Notes: a model not told the origin generated them from the letters alone. DNA of 64,000 nt from LMUY01 sp965199105 (GCA_965199105.1 CBDAQO010000002.1:3782001-3846000); one strand, 5' to 3'; counted from the stretch's first letter, positions 35,178 to 46,167 are shown. Made by a program: numbers and translations.

Positions 35178-36455
35178 TTAGCGGTCCACCTCGCCAAACA
35201 CGATGTCGATCGAGCCGATGATCGCCACCGCATCGGCCAGCATGTGCCGGCGCGCCATGGTCTCGAACGCCTGCAGGTGGCTGAACCCGGTGGGGCGGAT
35301 CTTGCAGCGATACGGCCGGTTGGACCCGTCCGCCACCAGGTAGACGCCGAACTCCCCCTTGGGGCTCTCGACCGTGGTGTAAGTGGCGCCGGCCGGCACG
35401 TGGAAGCCCTCGGTGTAGAGCTTGAAGTGATGGATCAGCGCCTCCATCGAGTGCTTCATCTCCGAGCGCAGCGGCGCCGTGAACTTGCGGTCCTGCACCT
35501 TCACCGGGCCAGGGCGCATCTTGTCCAGGCACTGCCGGATGATGCGCACCGACTCGCGCATCTCGGCCACGCGGACGATGTAGCGGTCGTAGCAATCGCC
35601 ATGGCGAGACACCGGGACGTCGAACTCGACTTCGGCATACTTGTCATACGGCTGGTTGCGGCGCAGGTCCCAAGGCACGCCAGACGCACGCAGGTTCGGG
35701 CCGCTGAAGCCCCAGGCCAGCGCCTGCTCCGCCGTCATCACGCCGATGTCGACGGTGCGCTGCTTCCAGATGCGATTGGTGGTCAGCAGCGTCTCGAGGT
35801 CGTCGATGAACTTGGGGAAGCGCTCGCACCAGGCGGCGATCCGGTCGTCCAGCCCGGCCGGAATGTCCTGGTGCACGCCGCCGGGTCGGAAGTAGTTGGC
35901 GTGCAAACGGGCGCCCGACGCGGCCTCGTAGAACTCCATGAGGATTTCGCGCTCCTCATAGCCCCAAAGCGATGGCGTCAGCGCGCCGACATCGAGCGCG
36001 TAACTGGTGATGTTCAGCAGGTGGTTCAGCACGCGGGTGATCTCGGCGAACATCACCCGGATCCACTGTGCCCGGTCCGGCACGGTGATGCCGAGCAGCT
36101 TCTCCACCGCCAGCGCGAAGGCATGCTCCATGCACATCGGCGACACGTAGTCGAGCCGGTCGAAATACGGCATCGCCTGCATGTACGTCTTGTATTCGAT
36201 CAGCTTCTCGGTGCCGCGATGCAGCAGCCCGACATGCGGGTCCGCCCGCTCCACCACTTCGCCGTCCATCTCCAGGATGAGGCGCAGCACACCATGCGCG
36301 GCAGGGTGCTGCGGGCCGAAGTTGATCGAGTGGCTGTCGATCTCGATCTGCTTGAGCTGCTTGTCGCCGGAGGGCAGCATGGTCTCCGGCCACTCGCGGC
36401 GCTCAACTCCAGTCTCATCCGGGCTCGGGATGGTGTCTGCAACGAAATGGCTCAT
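35178..36455 (-). CDS. nuoD: NADH-quinone oxidoreductase subunit D
   Basis: The 49-kDa-type subunit that lines the quinone site. The 425-residue protein carries INFGPQHPAAHGVLRLILE, ADPHVGLLHRGTEKLIEYK and the C-terminal GSIDIVFGEVDR. It has a somewhat extended N terminus (about 30 residues). ATG 36455 overlaps the nuoC stop as ATGA. Confidence 0.97.
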   Translation of the reverse strand: MSHFVADTIPSPDETGVERREWPETMLPSGDKQLKQIEIDSHSINFGPQHPAAHGVLRLILEMDGEVVERADPHVGLLHRGTEKLIEYKTYMQAMPYFDRLDYVSPMCMEHAFALAVEKLLGITVPDRAQWIRVMFAEITRVLNHLLNITSYALDVGALTPSLWGYEEREILMEFYEAASGARLHANYFRPGGVHQDIPAGLDDRIAAWCERFPKFIDDLETLLTTNRIWKQRTVDIGVMTAEQALAWGFSGPNLRASGVPWDLRRNQPYDKYAEVEFDVPVSRHGDCYDRYIVRVAEMRESVRIIRQCLDKMRPGPVKVQDRKFTAPLRSEMKHSMEALIHHFKLYTEGFHVPAGATYTTVESPKGEFGVYLVADGSNRPYRCKIRPTGFSHLQAFETMARRHMLADAVAIIGSIDIVFGEVDR

Positions 36456-37117
36456 GGTGTCTTGGCTCCATCCGCACCGGCCTTCGTGCCGCCGCCGGTG
36501 AGCTGGCGCGCGCCGTGCGCCTTCTCGTCACCGGGCAGCGTGACCATGCCCTCCCAGGGGGACACGAAGTCAAAGTTGCGGAAATCTTGGGTGAGGCTGA
36601 CGGGGACGTTCACGACCCGCTTCTGCTCTTCATCGTAGCGAACCTCGACGAACCCGGTCAGCGGGAAGTCCTTGCGCAGCGGGTGACCTTCAAAGCCGTA
36701 GTCGGTGAGGATGCGGCGCAGGTCGGGTTGGTCGCTGAATAGGATGCCGAACAGGTCGAACGCCTCCCGCTCCCACCAGGTGGCAGCCGGCCAAATCCGG
36801 TGCACCGAGGGGACGGGCGTGATGGCGTCGGCCTGCACGATCACCCGGATACGGTGATTGTTGGCGACCGACAGCAGATTATAGACCACGTCGAACCGCA
36901 ACGGGCGCTCCGGCCAGTCCACACCGCACACATCCATCATCTGCTCGCAGCCGAACTGCGGCTCGTCGCGTAGCGTCGTCATCACCGCAACCAGCGACCC
37001 GGCGTCCACCTGCGCCACCAGCTCGCCCTGCTCCATTGCGGCGCTGAGCACGCCGGGCAGCGCGGCGACCGCGTCGGCCACCGCCTGCAGGCTGTTGCTG
37101 TGCACGACGTCACCCAC
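36452..37117 (-). CDS. nuoC: NADH-quinone oxidoreductase subunit C
   Basis: The 30-kDa-type subunit of the peripheral arm, 221 residues with GTG 37117 as start, overlapping nuoB by eight bases. Family segments are CEQMMDVCGVDWPERPLRFD, WWEREAFDLFGILFSDQPDL and LTDYGFEGHPLRKDFPLTGF. A later GTG (37105) is a possible alternative start. Confidence 0.95.
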   Translation of the reverse strand: MGDVVHSNSLQAVADAVAALPGVLSAAMEQGELVAQVDAGSLVAVMTTLRDEPQFGCEQMMDVCGVDWPERPLRFDVVYNLLSVANNHRIRVIVQADAITPVPSVHRIWPAATWWEREAFDLFGILFSDQPDLRRILTDYGFEGHPLRKDFPLTGFVEVRYDEEQKRVVNVPVSLTQDFRNFDFVSPWEGMVTLPGDEKAHGARQLTGGGTKAGADGAKTP

Positions 37118-37673
37118 GCAGGATGGTCCCGGTGCGGCGGATCTTCTTCTGCAACTGCATGATGCCGTAGACCAGCGCCTCGGCCGTCGGCGGGCAGCCC
37201 GGGACGTAGATGTCCACCGGCACGATATGGTCGCAGCCCCGCACCACCGAGTAGCTGTAGTGATAGTAGCCGCCGCCATTGGCGCAGGAGCCCATCGAGA
37301 TCACCCAGCGCGGCTCACTCATCTGGTCGTAGACCTTGCGCAAGGCGGGGGCCATCTTGTTGGTCAGCGTGCCGGCGACGATCATCACGTCGCTCTGCCG
37401 CGGGCTGGCGCGCGGGATCACGCCGAGGCGGTCCAGATCGAAGCGCGGCATGTAGGCGTGGATCATCTCCACCGCGCAGCAGGCCAGGCCGAACGTCATC
37501 GGCCACAGGCTGCCGGTGCGTGCCCAGTTCACCACCCGGTCCAGGTTCGCCACCACGAAACCCTTGTCGGTGATCTCGCCGGTGATGCCCTTGATCACCG
37601 CCTCCTGCTCCGGCCCGGGCGCCAGCACCTCACGGTTCCAGGCCACGGGGGCGGTCTCTGTCGTAACGCTCAT
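37110..37673 (-). CDS. nuoB: NADH-quinone oxidoreductase subunit B
   Basis: Holds the terminal [4Fe-4S] cluster N2 next to the quinone site. The 187-residue protein contains the adjacent cysteines Cys65-Cys66 in FGLACCAVEM and further ligands in MGSCANGGGYYHYSYS and YVPGCPPTAEAL. ATG 37673, four bases after nuoA. Confidence 0.97.
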   Translation of the reverse strand: MSVTTETAPVAWNREVLAPGPEQEAVIKGITGEITDKGFVVANLDRVVNWARTGSLWPMTFGLACCAVEMIHAYMPRFDLDRLGVIPRASPRQSDVMIVAGTLTNKMAPALRKVYDQMSEPRWVISMGSCANGGGYYHYSYSVVRGCDHIVPVDIYVPGCPPTAEALVYGIMQLQKKIRRTGTILRG

Positions 37674-37677
37674 GGTG

Positions 37678-38052
37678 CTACTCCCATTCCAGCGCGCCCT
37701 TGTTCCACTCGTAGATGAAGCCGACGGTCAGGACGGCAAGGAACCCCATCATGGAGAGGAAGCCGAACATGCCGATCGCGCCGAGGCTGATCGCCCACGG
37801 GAACAAGAACGCAACTTCAAGGTCAAAAATGATGAAAAGGATGGCGACGAGGTAGAACCGCACGTCAAACCGGCGCCGCGCGTCGTCGAACGGCTCGAAG
37901 CCGCATTCATAGGCCGACAGCTTCTCGGCGTAGGGATTGTTCGGCGCGACCAGCCGTGAGCCGCCCACCATGACCCCCGCGACCACACCGGCGATCAGCA
38001 GGAAGATGAGGATGGGATAGTAGTTGACCAGCAGCGCATTGGCTGACTGCAT
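37678..38052 (-). CDS. nuoA: NADH-quinone oxidoreductase subunit A
   Basis: A 124-residue membrane subunit with three helices; the loop YECGFEPFDDARRRFDVRFYL is the family signature, with the cysteine near the quinone site. ATG 38052 is chosen because upstream residues are not conserved. It is the first gene of a complete nuoA-N operon; the promoter should lie in the about 110 bases toward tRNA-Asp but is not obvious. Confidence 0.96.
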   Translation of the reverse strand: MQSANALLVNYYPILIFLLIAGVVAGVMVGGSRLVAPNNPYAEKLSAYECGFEPFDDARRRFDVRFYLVAILFIIFDLEVAFLFPWAISLGAIGMFGFLSMMGFLAVLTVGFIYEWNKGALEWE

Positions 38053-38160
38053 CGCGGAACCCTTCTGGTGGAATGGCAAGTGCGCTGAGTGCGTCGCACA
38101 ATAGCCATATCGGCGCAAAACCGCCACACGGGAAGGGTGATGACGCGGTGGTGTTTGGGA

Positions 38161-38237
<77 letters not shown>

Positions 38238-38284
38238 AATCGGTGGGGCGGTGTAAGAGAGTGGCGCGCCAGGGTCAAGGCCGG

Positions 38285-39448
38285 TCAGGGCTCGCCGATG
38301 CGCGATGTGCGCCGCGCCGCCCGTAGCACCGCAGGCGAGTAGAACACCCGCGGGTAGGAATTGGCGAGCGGGACCAGGATGCCCAGCTTCACCAGGCGGG
38401 CCAGAGCCGTGTTGGCGGCGGCGTAGGTCACGCCGAGCCGGCCTGCCGCGCTGTTGGCCGTCATCGCCGTGTGGGCGAACAGCTCGTCCACCAACGTGAT
38501 AAGGCTACCGCTCCGCCCCGCCTGCCGGGCCTGCTCACGGAAATTCGCTTGCAGGGTGAGCAACCGGTCGATCGTGTCCACCGTCTCCCGGCAGCATTCG
38601 CTGACGCGGGCGAAAAAGAACTGGAACCACTCGTTCCATGCGCTATTGGCGGAAACGTTATACATCAAGTCGATGTATTCGTCCTTGTACCGCTCCATGG
38701 TCGGGCTGAGATACAGCACGGGCACTTCGAGCAACTGCCGGTCCACTGCCATCAGCGAGATCAGCATACGCCCGACCCGGCCATTGCCGTCTGCAAACGG
38801 GTGGATTGTCTCCAGTTGGTAGTGCACCAAGGCCAGGTCCATCAGCGCGGTGGGGAAATCCAGCGCGGGGCGGTTCAGGTAGGCCTCGAGCGCATCCATG
38901 CAGACGGCCGCCTCGCGCGGCGGCGCTGGAACGAAGCGTGCTCTTGCGATGGTCGCGCCGCCGATCCAGTTTTGGTCGGTCTTATACTCGCCGGGTCGCT
39001 TCTGCGCACCACGGCCCAGGCTCAGCCCACCCAGCAGGATTTCGTGCGTCCGCGTCAGCACGCGATGGCAGATGGGAAGCGTTTTGAGCATCTCCAGCGC
39101 CTCGTTCAGCGCCGTGAGATAGTTGGCGACCTCTTTGGTATCGTCGTCACGCGCGCCGCTATCGCCAATTTCGGCCAGCAACAGGTTGTCGTCGGTGGTG
39201 AACGTCCCTTCCATCGCTGAGGAGGTCAACGCCTCCTGTCGCTGGAGCGGTCTCACCAAGAGGTCCGGGCTTGGCAGCCGCCGACAAGCGCCCCGCAGTT
39301 CGCCAATCGCCTGCATCGCCTCGCCCAGGGGTAGGGCTACTGCTGCAAGATCGATCGGAGGATGGAGTGGGTTTGGCACAAATGCCTGGACACCGTATGG
39401 CGTGGTGACGAACCGGCCAGACGGCTTGCGGAAGTCACTTAGGTTCAT
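38285..39448 (-). CDS. Fic family protein (AMPylase-type) with C-terminal winged helix
   Basis: A 387-residue Fic-domain protein, typically transferring AMP from ATP to target hydroxyl groups. The catalytic loop HPFADGNGRVGR (216-227) is intact. An N-terminal inhibitory motif SSAMEG (76-81, Glu80) matches the class in which a helix of the same chain blocks ATP. The C-terminal part (about 325-370, SAAGRLGVTYAAANTALARL) looks like a winged helix-turn-helix, suggesting DNA binding and autoregulation. It lies alone between tRNA-Val and tRNA-Asp, an insertion into otherwise conserved order. Targets are unknown. Confidence 0.92.
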   Translation of the reverse strand: MNLSDFRKPSGRFVTTPYGVQAFVPNPLHPPIDLAAVALPLGEAMQAIGELRGACRRLPSPDLLVRPLQRQEALTSSAMEGTFTTDDNLLLAEIGDSGARDDDTKEVANYLTALNEALEMLKTLPICHRVLTRTHEILLGGLSLGRGAQKRPGEYKTDQNWIGGATIARARFVPAPPREAAVCMDALEAYLNRPALDFPTALMDLALVHYQLETIHPFADGNGRVGRMLISLMAVDRQLLEVPVLYLSPTMERYKDEYIDLMYNVSANSAWNEWFQFFFARVSECCRETVDTIDRLLTLQANFREQARQAGRSGSLITLVDELFAHTAMTANSAAGRLGVTYAAANTALARLVKLGILVPLANSYPRVFYSPAVLRAARRTSRIGEP

Positions 39449-39455
39449 GGAAGTC

Positions 39456-39522
39456 TATCGACCATGACGACAGCTTTATAGCAAACCAGGGACATCCTAT
39501 AATCTGCGTCGGCGACCTTATA
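39456..39522. promoter_or_regulatory. Four TATA-containing boxes at 21-bp period upstream of fic
   Basis: TATC at 39456, then TATA at 39477, 39498 and 39519, lie exactly 21 bases apart. The last three sit in TTATAG, CTATAA and TTATAG. The first box is eight bases before the fic start codon. The spacing of two helical turns fits an operator array, perhaps for the Fic protein's own winged helix; they could also include the -10 element. Confidence 0.4.
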
Positions 39523-39551
39523 GTTGCCCATCACCTTCGACACGCTCGCGA

Positions 39552-39626
39552 TGGTGGGCGGTGACGGTTTCGAACCGCCGACCCTCTCGGTGTAAACGAG
39601 ACGCTCTACCGCTGAGCTAACCGCCC
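39552..39626 (-). tRNA. tRNA-Val(TAC)
   Basis: The minus strand begins GGGCGGTTAGCTCAGCGG. The anticodon loop TTTACAC gives TAC, the T arm has GTTCGAAAC, and CCA is encoded. It follows hupB, as in many alphaproteobacteria. Confidence 0.97.
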
Positions 39627-39658
39627 GCGCCGGGTTGGCCGACGGTCCCGGGTGTGCC

Positions 39659-39931
39659 TCAGTTCATCGCGTCCTTCAACGCCTTGCCGGGCTTGAACCG
39701 CACCGAGGTCGACGCGGGGATGTCGAGCGGCTCTCCGGTGCGCGGGTCCCGCCCCTTGGTTGCCTTGCGCTCGGTCACCACGAAGCTGCCGAAGCCGGTG
39801 AGGCGGACCTCCTGCTTGCTCTTCAAAGCCCGCTCGATGGCGGCGAGCACCGCCTCGACCGCCTGCGTCGCGGCCGCTTTCTGCATGTCGGCCTCCTCCG
39901 CTACCGCCGCGATCAGATCGAGCTTGTTCAT
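39659..39931 (-). CDS. hupB: HU family DNA-binding protein
   Basis: A 90-residue nucleoid protein that bends DNA as a dimer. It shows MNKLDLIAAVAEEADMQKAA at the N terminus, the core VRLTGFGSFVVTERKA and the arm RDPRTGEPLDIPAS with the conserved proline. ATG 39931 is preferred to a start four codons upstream because MNK is the family start. It lies downstream of lon and its terminator. Confidence 0.96.
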   Translation of the reverse strand: MNKLDLIAAVAEEADMQKAAATQAVEAVLAAIERALKSKQEVRLTGFGSFVVTERKATKGRDPRTGEPLDIPASTSVRFKPGKALKDAMN

Positions 39932-40063
39932 TGCATTACCCACGTGGCGACCGCTCCCAATCGAGGCTGACGCCCGCTGCAGGGCGCACTCAGCCCGGCG
40001 GCGGGACGTTCTGGACGGCTAACGAAGCACAAAACCGGTGCACCGCCAATCACGCGGCAACGT

Positions 40064-40096
40064 TAAAAACCCGGTCTCGCACCGCGAAACCGGGTT
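40064..40096 (-). terminator. Rho-independent terminator after lon
   Basis: On the minus strand AACCCGGT pairs with ACCGGGTT around a 13-base loop, followed by TTTAA. It begins eight bases past the lon stop codon. Confidence 0.85.
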
Positions 40097-40104
40097 CAAA
40101 GCCG

Positions 40105-42513
40105 TTAGTGCGGCAGAGACGCCACGGCTGGCTGGTGCGGCGGAACCACTGGGTCGGGCGGCTCCTCCCACTCGATCGGCTCCGGCTTGCGGGCCAGCGC
40201 GCGGGCGATCACGTCGTCCACATGGGCGACGGCGACCACCTTGAGGCTCTTCTTCACGTTGTCCGGGATGTCGGCCAGGTCCTTCTCGTTGTCCTTCGGG
40301 ATGAACACCGTGGTGATGCCGGACCGCAGCGCCGCCAACATCTTCTCCTTCAGCCCGCCGATCGGCAGTATCCGGCCGCGCAGCGTGATCTCCCCCGTCA
40401 TCGCGATGTCCCGGCGGACCGGGATGCCGGTCATCAGGCTGACCAGGCTGGTCGCCATCGCCACGCCGGCCGAGGGACCATCCTTTGGCGTAGCCCCCTC
40501 TGGCACGTGGACGTGGATGTCACGCTTCTCGAACAAGGTGGGCTTGATGCCGAATTGCGGCGCCCGGCTGCGCACATAGCTCAGCGCCGCCGACACGCTT
40601 TCCTGCATCACGTCACCGAGCTTGCCAGTGTATTTTAGGTTGCCCTTGCCCGGCAGCAGCACGCTCTCGATGGTCAGAATTTCGCCGCCCACCTCGGTCC
40701 AGGCCAACCCGGTGACGACGCCCACCATGTCCTCCGCCTCGGTCTCGCCGTAGCGGTAGACGCGCACGCCGGCGAACTTCTCGAGGTTCTTGCGGGTGAA
40801 CGCCACCTTCTTCACCTTCTTGGTGACGATCTCCATCACCGCCTTGCGCGCCAGCTTGGCGATCTCACGCTCGAGCGCCCGCACGCCGGCTTCCCGAGTA
40901 TAGTAGCGAATCAGGTCGCGCAGCGCGTCGTCATGCACCGACCACTCGTCCGGCTTCAAGCCGTTGGCGTCGCTCTGCTTGGCAACCAGGTGCCGCTTGG
41001 CGATTTCGACCTTCTCGTCCTCGGTGTAGCCGGGAATGCGGATGATCTCCATGCGATCCAGCAACGGCTGCGGCATGCGCAGGCTGTTGGCTGTGGTGAT
41101 GAACATCACGTCCGAGAGGTCGTAATCCACCTCCAAATAGTGGTCTGCAAAGGTCGCGTTCTGCTCCGGGTCCAACACTTCGAGCAGGGCGGACGACGGG
41201 TCGCCACGCCAATCCGCGCCCAGCTTGTCGATTTCATCGAGCAGGAACAGCGGATTGGAGGTTTTCGCCTTCTTCATGCCCTGGATGACCTTGCCGGGCA
41301 TCGACCCGATATAGGTTCGCCGATGGCCACGTACTTCCGCCTCGTCCCGCACGCCGCCAAGCGACATGCGGACGAAGTTGCGCCCAGTCGCCCTAGCGAT
41401 GGACTTGCCGAGCGAGGTCTTGCCAACACCGGGTGGCCCGACCAGGCACAGGATTGGCCCGCGGATCTTGGGCGACCGGCCCTGCACGGCGAGATACTCG
41501 AGGATACGCTCCTTGACCTTCTCCAAGCCGTAATGGTCGTCGTCCAGCACCTGCTTGGCGATGGCCACGTCGTTGCGCGCCTTGGACCGCTTCTTCCAAG
41601 GGATCGACAGCATCCAATCCAGGTAGTTGCGCACCACCGTGGCCTCGGCCGACATCGGGCTCATGGTACGAAGCTTTTTCAGCTCCCCCAGGGCCTTATC
41701 GCGCGCTTCCTTGGTGAAGCGGGTTTTCTTGATGCGGTCCTCGAGCTCGGCGGTCTCGTCCTTACCGTCCTCCCCCTCCCCAAGCTCCTTCTGGATCGCC
41801 TTCAACTGCTCGTTCAGGTAGTACTCGCGCTGTGTCTTCTCCATCTGCCGCTTGACGCGGTTGCGGATACGCTTCTCCACCTGCAACACGCCGATTTCGG
41901 ACTCCATGTGTCCGAACACCCGCTCCAGCCGCTCGCCAACGGGCGCGATCTCGAGCAGCTCCTGCTTCTCAGCGATCTTGAGGTTGAGGTGGGCCGCAAT
42001 CGTGTCGGCGAGCTTGGTCGGCTCCTCAATACCGTTCAGCGAAACAAGCACTTCCGGCGCGATCTTCTTGTTGAGCTTGATGTACTGCTCGAACTGGCTG
42101 ATCACCGTCCGGCCAAGCGCATCCAGCTCCTTCTTGTCAGAGTCCTGGTCCGGCAGCGGGTCGGTGAAGGCCTCGAAGTAGGAGTCGGTCTCCTTGAAGG
42201 ACGTGATGCGGGCGCGGCGGCCGCCCTCCACTAGCACCTTCACGGTGCCGTCCGGCAGCTTCAGCAACTGCAGGATGGTCGAGACCGTGCCCACGCGGAA
42301 GATGTCGTCCGCCGTCGGCTCGTCCTGCGCCGCGTTGCGCTGCGCCACCAGCAGGATCTGCTTGTCCTCCTTCATCACCGCCTCGAGCGCGCGCACGCTC
42401 TTTTCGCGGCCGACGAACAGCGGCACGATCATGTGCGGGAACACCACGATGTCGCGCAGCGGCAGCACCGCCATCGGCTCGGACGCGGCGCGCGATTTCT
42501 CTGGGTCGGGCAT
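40105..42513 (-). CDS. lon: ATP-dependent protease Lon
   Basis: Degrades misfolded and regulatory proteins in the cytoplasm. The 802-residue protein has the LON substrate domain (about 13-205), the coiled-coil helical region, the AAA+ module with Walker A GPPGVGKTS (359-367) and LLDEIDK, and the protease domain with the Ser681-Lys722 dyad in KDGPSAGVAM and GGLKEKMLAA. ATG 42513 has AGGAGG at proper distance. The canonical order clpP-clpX-lon-hupB is kept. Confidence 0.98.
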   Translation of the reverse strand: MPDPEKSRAASEPMAVLPLRDIVVFPHMIVPLFVGREKSVRALEAVMKEDKQILLVAQRNAAQDEPTADDIFRVGTVSTILQLLKLPDGTVKVLVEGGRRARITSFKETDSYFEAFTDPLPDQDSDKKELDALGRTVISQFEQYIKLNKKIAPEVLVSLNGIEEPTKLADTIAAHLNLKIAEKQELLEIAPVGERLERVFGHMESEIGVLQVEKRIRNRVKRQMEKTQREYYLNEQLKAIQKELGEGEDGKDETAELEDRIKKTRFTKEARDKALGELKKLRTMSPMSAEATVVRNYLDWMLSIPWKKRSKARNDVAIAKQVLDDDHYGLEKVKERILEYLAVQGRSPKIRGPILCLVGPPGVGKTSLGKSIARATGRNFVRMSLGGVRDEAEVRGHRRTYIGSMPGKVIQGMKKAKTSNPLFLLDEIDKLGADWRGDPSSALLEVLDPEQNATFADHYLEVDYDLSDVMFITTANSLRMPQPLLDRMEIIRIPGYTEDEKVEIAKRHLVAKQSDANGLKPDEWSVHDDALRDLIRYYTREAGVRALEREIAKLARKAVMEIVTKKVKKVAFTRKNLEKFAGVRVYRYGETEAEDMVGVVTGLAWTEVGGEILTIESVLLPGKGNLKYTGKLGDVMQESVSAALSYVRSRAPQFGIKPTLFEKRDIHVHVPEGATPKDGPSAGVAMATSLVSLMTGIPVRRDIAMTGEITLRGRILPIGGLKEKMLAALRSGITTVFIPKDNEKDLADIPDNVKKSLKVVAVAHVDDVIARALARKPEPIEWEEPPDPVVPPHQPAVASLPH

Positions 42514-42670
42514 GCAGACCTCCTTCAAGGACAGTCAGGAGTCGAGCGCCCATCATGGCACGCGCGATCCCACCGAATAGTTAAAACCCGTATACCCGCC
42601 ATCATATCGTCATGCAGAACGGGGCGGCCAAGATCTTGACAAAGGGGGCAGCGGGCGCCGCCGAGGCAGC

Positions 42671-43921
<1,251 letters not shown>

Positions 43922-44036
43922 GAACACTCCACCCCGGCATGACCGGAGACCCAACGGAAGCTTAACCCCCGGCCCGACGGGGAGACAAGCCAGGATGTGA
44001 CAGAACCGCGACGCCGCGGCCCCGTCCTGCACATAG

Positions 44037-44675
44037 CTACGTCTTCATCGGGTCCGCCGGGGTAGGCCGGTTTTCCACGACGGTGTCGACCAGGCCGAAA
44101 TCGCGCGCTTCCTCGGCCGACATAAAGGTGTCCCGCTCCAGCTTGCGCTCGATCACGTCCAACGCTTGGCCGGTGTGGCGGACGTAAATCTCGTTCAGAC
44201 GGCGGCGCAGCGCAAGGATTTCACGCGCTTGTATTTCGATATCGGTCGCCTGGCCCTGCGCTCCGCCCGATGGCTGATGCACCATGATGCGCGCGTTCGG
44301 CAGGGCATATCGCTTGTCCTTGGCGCCGGCGCAGAGCAGCAGGCTGCCCATGGACGCCGCCTGGCCGATGCACACCGTGCTCACCGGGCTGCGCACATAC
44401 TGCATCGTGTCGTAGATGGCCAAGCCGGCCGACACCACGCCGCCCGGGCTGTTGATGTAGAACGAGATGTCCTTGCCCGGGTTCTCGCTCTCCAGAAACA
44501 GCAACTGGGCGCAAACCGAAGCGCTCAGATCGTCATAAACCGGGCCGGTAAGGAAAACGATCCGCTCGCTGAGCAGGCGCGAGTAGATGTCTGCCACCCG
44601 CTCGCCGCGAGCTAGCCGCTCCACCACCATCGGGACCAGGGAGCCGTAGGTTTCGGCAGGATGGCGATCCCTCAT
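44037..44675 (-). CDS. clpP: ATP-dependent Clp protease proteolytic subunit ClpP
   Basis: Serine protease core of ClpXP. The 212-residue protein has the triad Ser108 (GQAASMG), His133 (MVHQPSGG) and Asp182 (ERDTFMSAEEA). ATG 44675 has GAGGAA upstream; an in-frame TTG six bases earlier is less likely. It is followed by clpX after 115 bases. Confidence 0.97.
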   Translation of the reverse strand: MRDRHPAETYGSLVPMVVERLARGERVADIYSRLLSERIVFLTGPVYDDLSASVCAQLLFLESENPGKDISFYINSPGGVVSAGLAIYDTMQYVRSPVSTVCIGQAASMGSLLLCAGAKDKRYALPNARIMVHQPSGGAQGQATDIEIQAREILALRRRLNEIYVRHTGQALDVIERKLERDTFMSAEEARDFGLVDTVVENRPTPADPMKT

Positions 44676-44775
44676 GAACAAGGTTCCTCAATCAGCAAGG
44701 GTGCGTCGCACCGAGTATAAACGTCATAGGGTAAATGGAGTGTCACCAGGCCGAATCCAGCCGTGCGGCGTCGGC

Positions 44776-46167
44776 TCACGCATCCGGCGCATCGGCCGCG
44801 GCCTCCGCCTCGCTCGCGGGGAGCAAGGCGGCAGGCTCCTCGGGGTCGGCGGCTAGCTCCTCGGCGGTGACCACGCGGTCCTCCACCGTGGCCTGGTCGA
44901 GGATGTAGTCCACCACCTTGTCCTCGAAGATCGGCCCGCGCAACCGCTCGGCGGCCTCCGGGCTCTTGCGGAAAAACTCCATTACTTCCGTGGCTTGCTG
45001 CGGATACCGCATCGCTTCGGCCCGCATCGCCCGCGTCATCTCGTCAGAGGAGACGCTCACGCCCTGGCCGCGCCCGACCTCGGCCAGCAGCAGCCCAAGC
45101 CGCACCCGGCGCTCGGCAATGGCACGATACTCGGCCTTGAGCGTCGCCTCGTCCTTGTCCTTGTCCTCGGCATCTTCCTGCCCCGCCTTGCGGTCGGCCT
45201 CGACCCGCTGCCAGATTTGGCCGAACTCGCTGTCCAGCATGCTCGGCGGCACCGCGAAGTCGGCCAGCTTGCTCAGCCGGTCCAGCAGGTCCCGCTTGAT
45301 GCGCATGCGGCTCATCTGGTCGAACTCGCGCTGCATCTGGCGGGTGAGCGCGCCGCGGAGGTCCTCCAGCGAGTCGAACCCGACCTTTTCGGCCAACGCG
45401 TCATCGATGGCGGGCACCAAGGCGCTCTTCAGCGTCTTGGCGGCGATCTCGAACTGCGCCGCCTTGCCCGCCAGGTCGGTGGTGGCGTAGCCCTCGGGGA
45501 AGGTCACGTCGATGGTGCGGGTCTCACCGGCCAGGATGCCTTCGAGCTGCTCGGTAAAGCCCGGGATGAAGCCGGAGCCGCCCACTTCGATGTCCACATC
45601 CGTCCCCGCGCCGCCCGGGAATGGCGTGCCGTCGATCCGCCCGGTGTAGTCCACGGTCAGGAAATCGCCCTTGGTGGCCGGGCGCGGCGGCTCCACCGGG
45701 TCGAGCGAGCGATGGCGCTGCGCGAGGCCGGCCAACGCCTTGTCGATCTCCTCGGCGGTCGGCTCGGCCTTTAGCCGGGTGAGCGACAGGCTGCTGAAGT
45801 CGGGCGGCGTGATCTCCGGCAGCAGCTCCACCTCAACGGTGAATTCCAGGTCCTGCGGCGCGTCCTGGCTGCCCGGCAGCTCCTTCACGTCCACCTTTGG
45901 CTGGGTCGCCGCGCGTAGGCCCCGGTCCGACAACACCTGCTGGGTCGCCTCGTTCACGCTGTCCTCGAGCACCTCGGCCAGCACCGCGGTGCCGTAGCGC
46001 TGGCGCATGATCCGGTCCGGCACCTTGCCCGGGCGGAAGCCCGGCAGGCGGATTTGCTTGCTCAGCTCGGCAAGCTTGGCCGTGCGCTTGCCCTCGATGT
46101 CGGTGGAGGGGACCACGACGGTGAAGCCGCGCTTCAGCCCCTCGGAGAGGGTCTCGGTAACCTGCAT
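44776..46167 (-). CDS. tig: Trigger factor
   Basis: Ribosome-bound chaperone and prolyl isomerase. The 463-residue protein holds the ribosome-binding signature region (LPGFRPGKVPDRIMRQRYG), the FKBP-like domain (GDFLTVDYTGRIDGTPFPGG, GSGFIPGFTEQLEGILAGE) and the helical C-terminal arms, with an acidic Ala-rich tail. ATG 46167 gives MQVTETLSEGLKRGF, the family start. It lies downstream of tRNA-Leu, the usual arrangement. Confidence 0.97.
   Translation of the reverse strand: MQVTETLSEGLKRGFTVVVPSTDIEGKRTAKLAELSKQIRLPGFRPGKVPDRIMRQRYGTAVLAEVLEDSVNEATQQVLSDRGLRAATQPKVDVKELPGSQDAPQDLEFTVEVELLPEITPPDFSSLSLTRLKAEPTAEEIDKALAGLAQRHRSLDPVEPPRPATKGDFLTVDYTGRIDGTPFPGGAGTDVDIEVGGSGFIPGFTEQLEGILAGETRTIDVTFPEGYATTDLAGKAAQFEIAAKTLKSALVPAIDDALAEKVGFDSLEDLRGALTRQMQREFDQMSRMRIKRDLLDRLSKLADFAVPPSMLDSEFGQIWQRVEADRKAGQEDAEDKDKDEATLKAEYRAIAERRVRLGLLLAEVGRGQGVSVSSDEMTRAMRAEAMRYPQQATEVMEFFRKSPEAAERLRGPIFEDKVVDYILDQATVEDRVVTAEELAADPEEPAALLPASEAEAAADAPDA

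Noticed and set aside
42514..42670. A heat-shock or sigma-70 promoter for lon
   Set aside because: A TATGAT hexamer is present on the minus strand, but no -35 at acceptable spacing and no convincing sigma-32 pattern were found.
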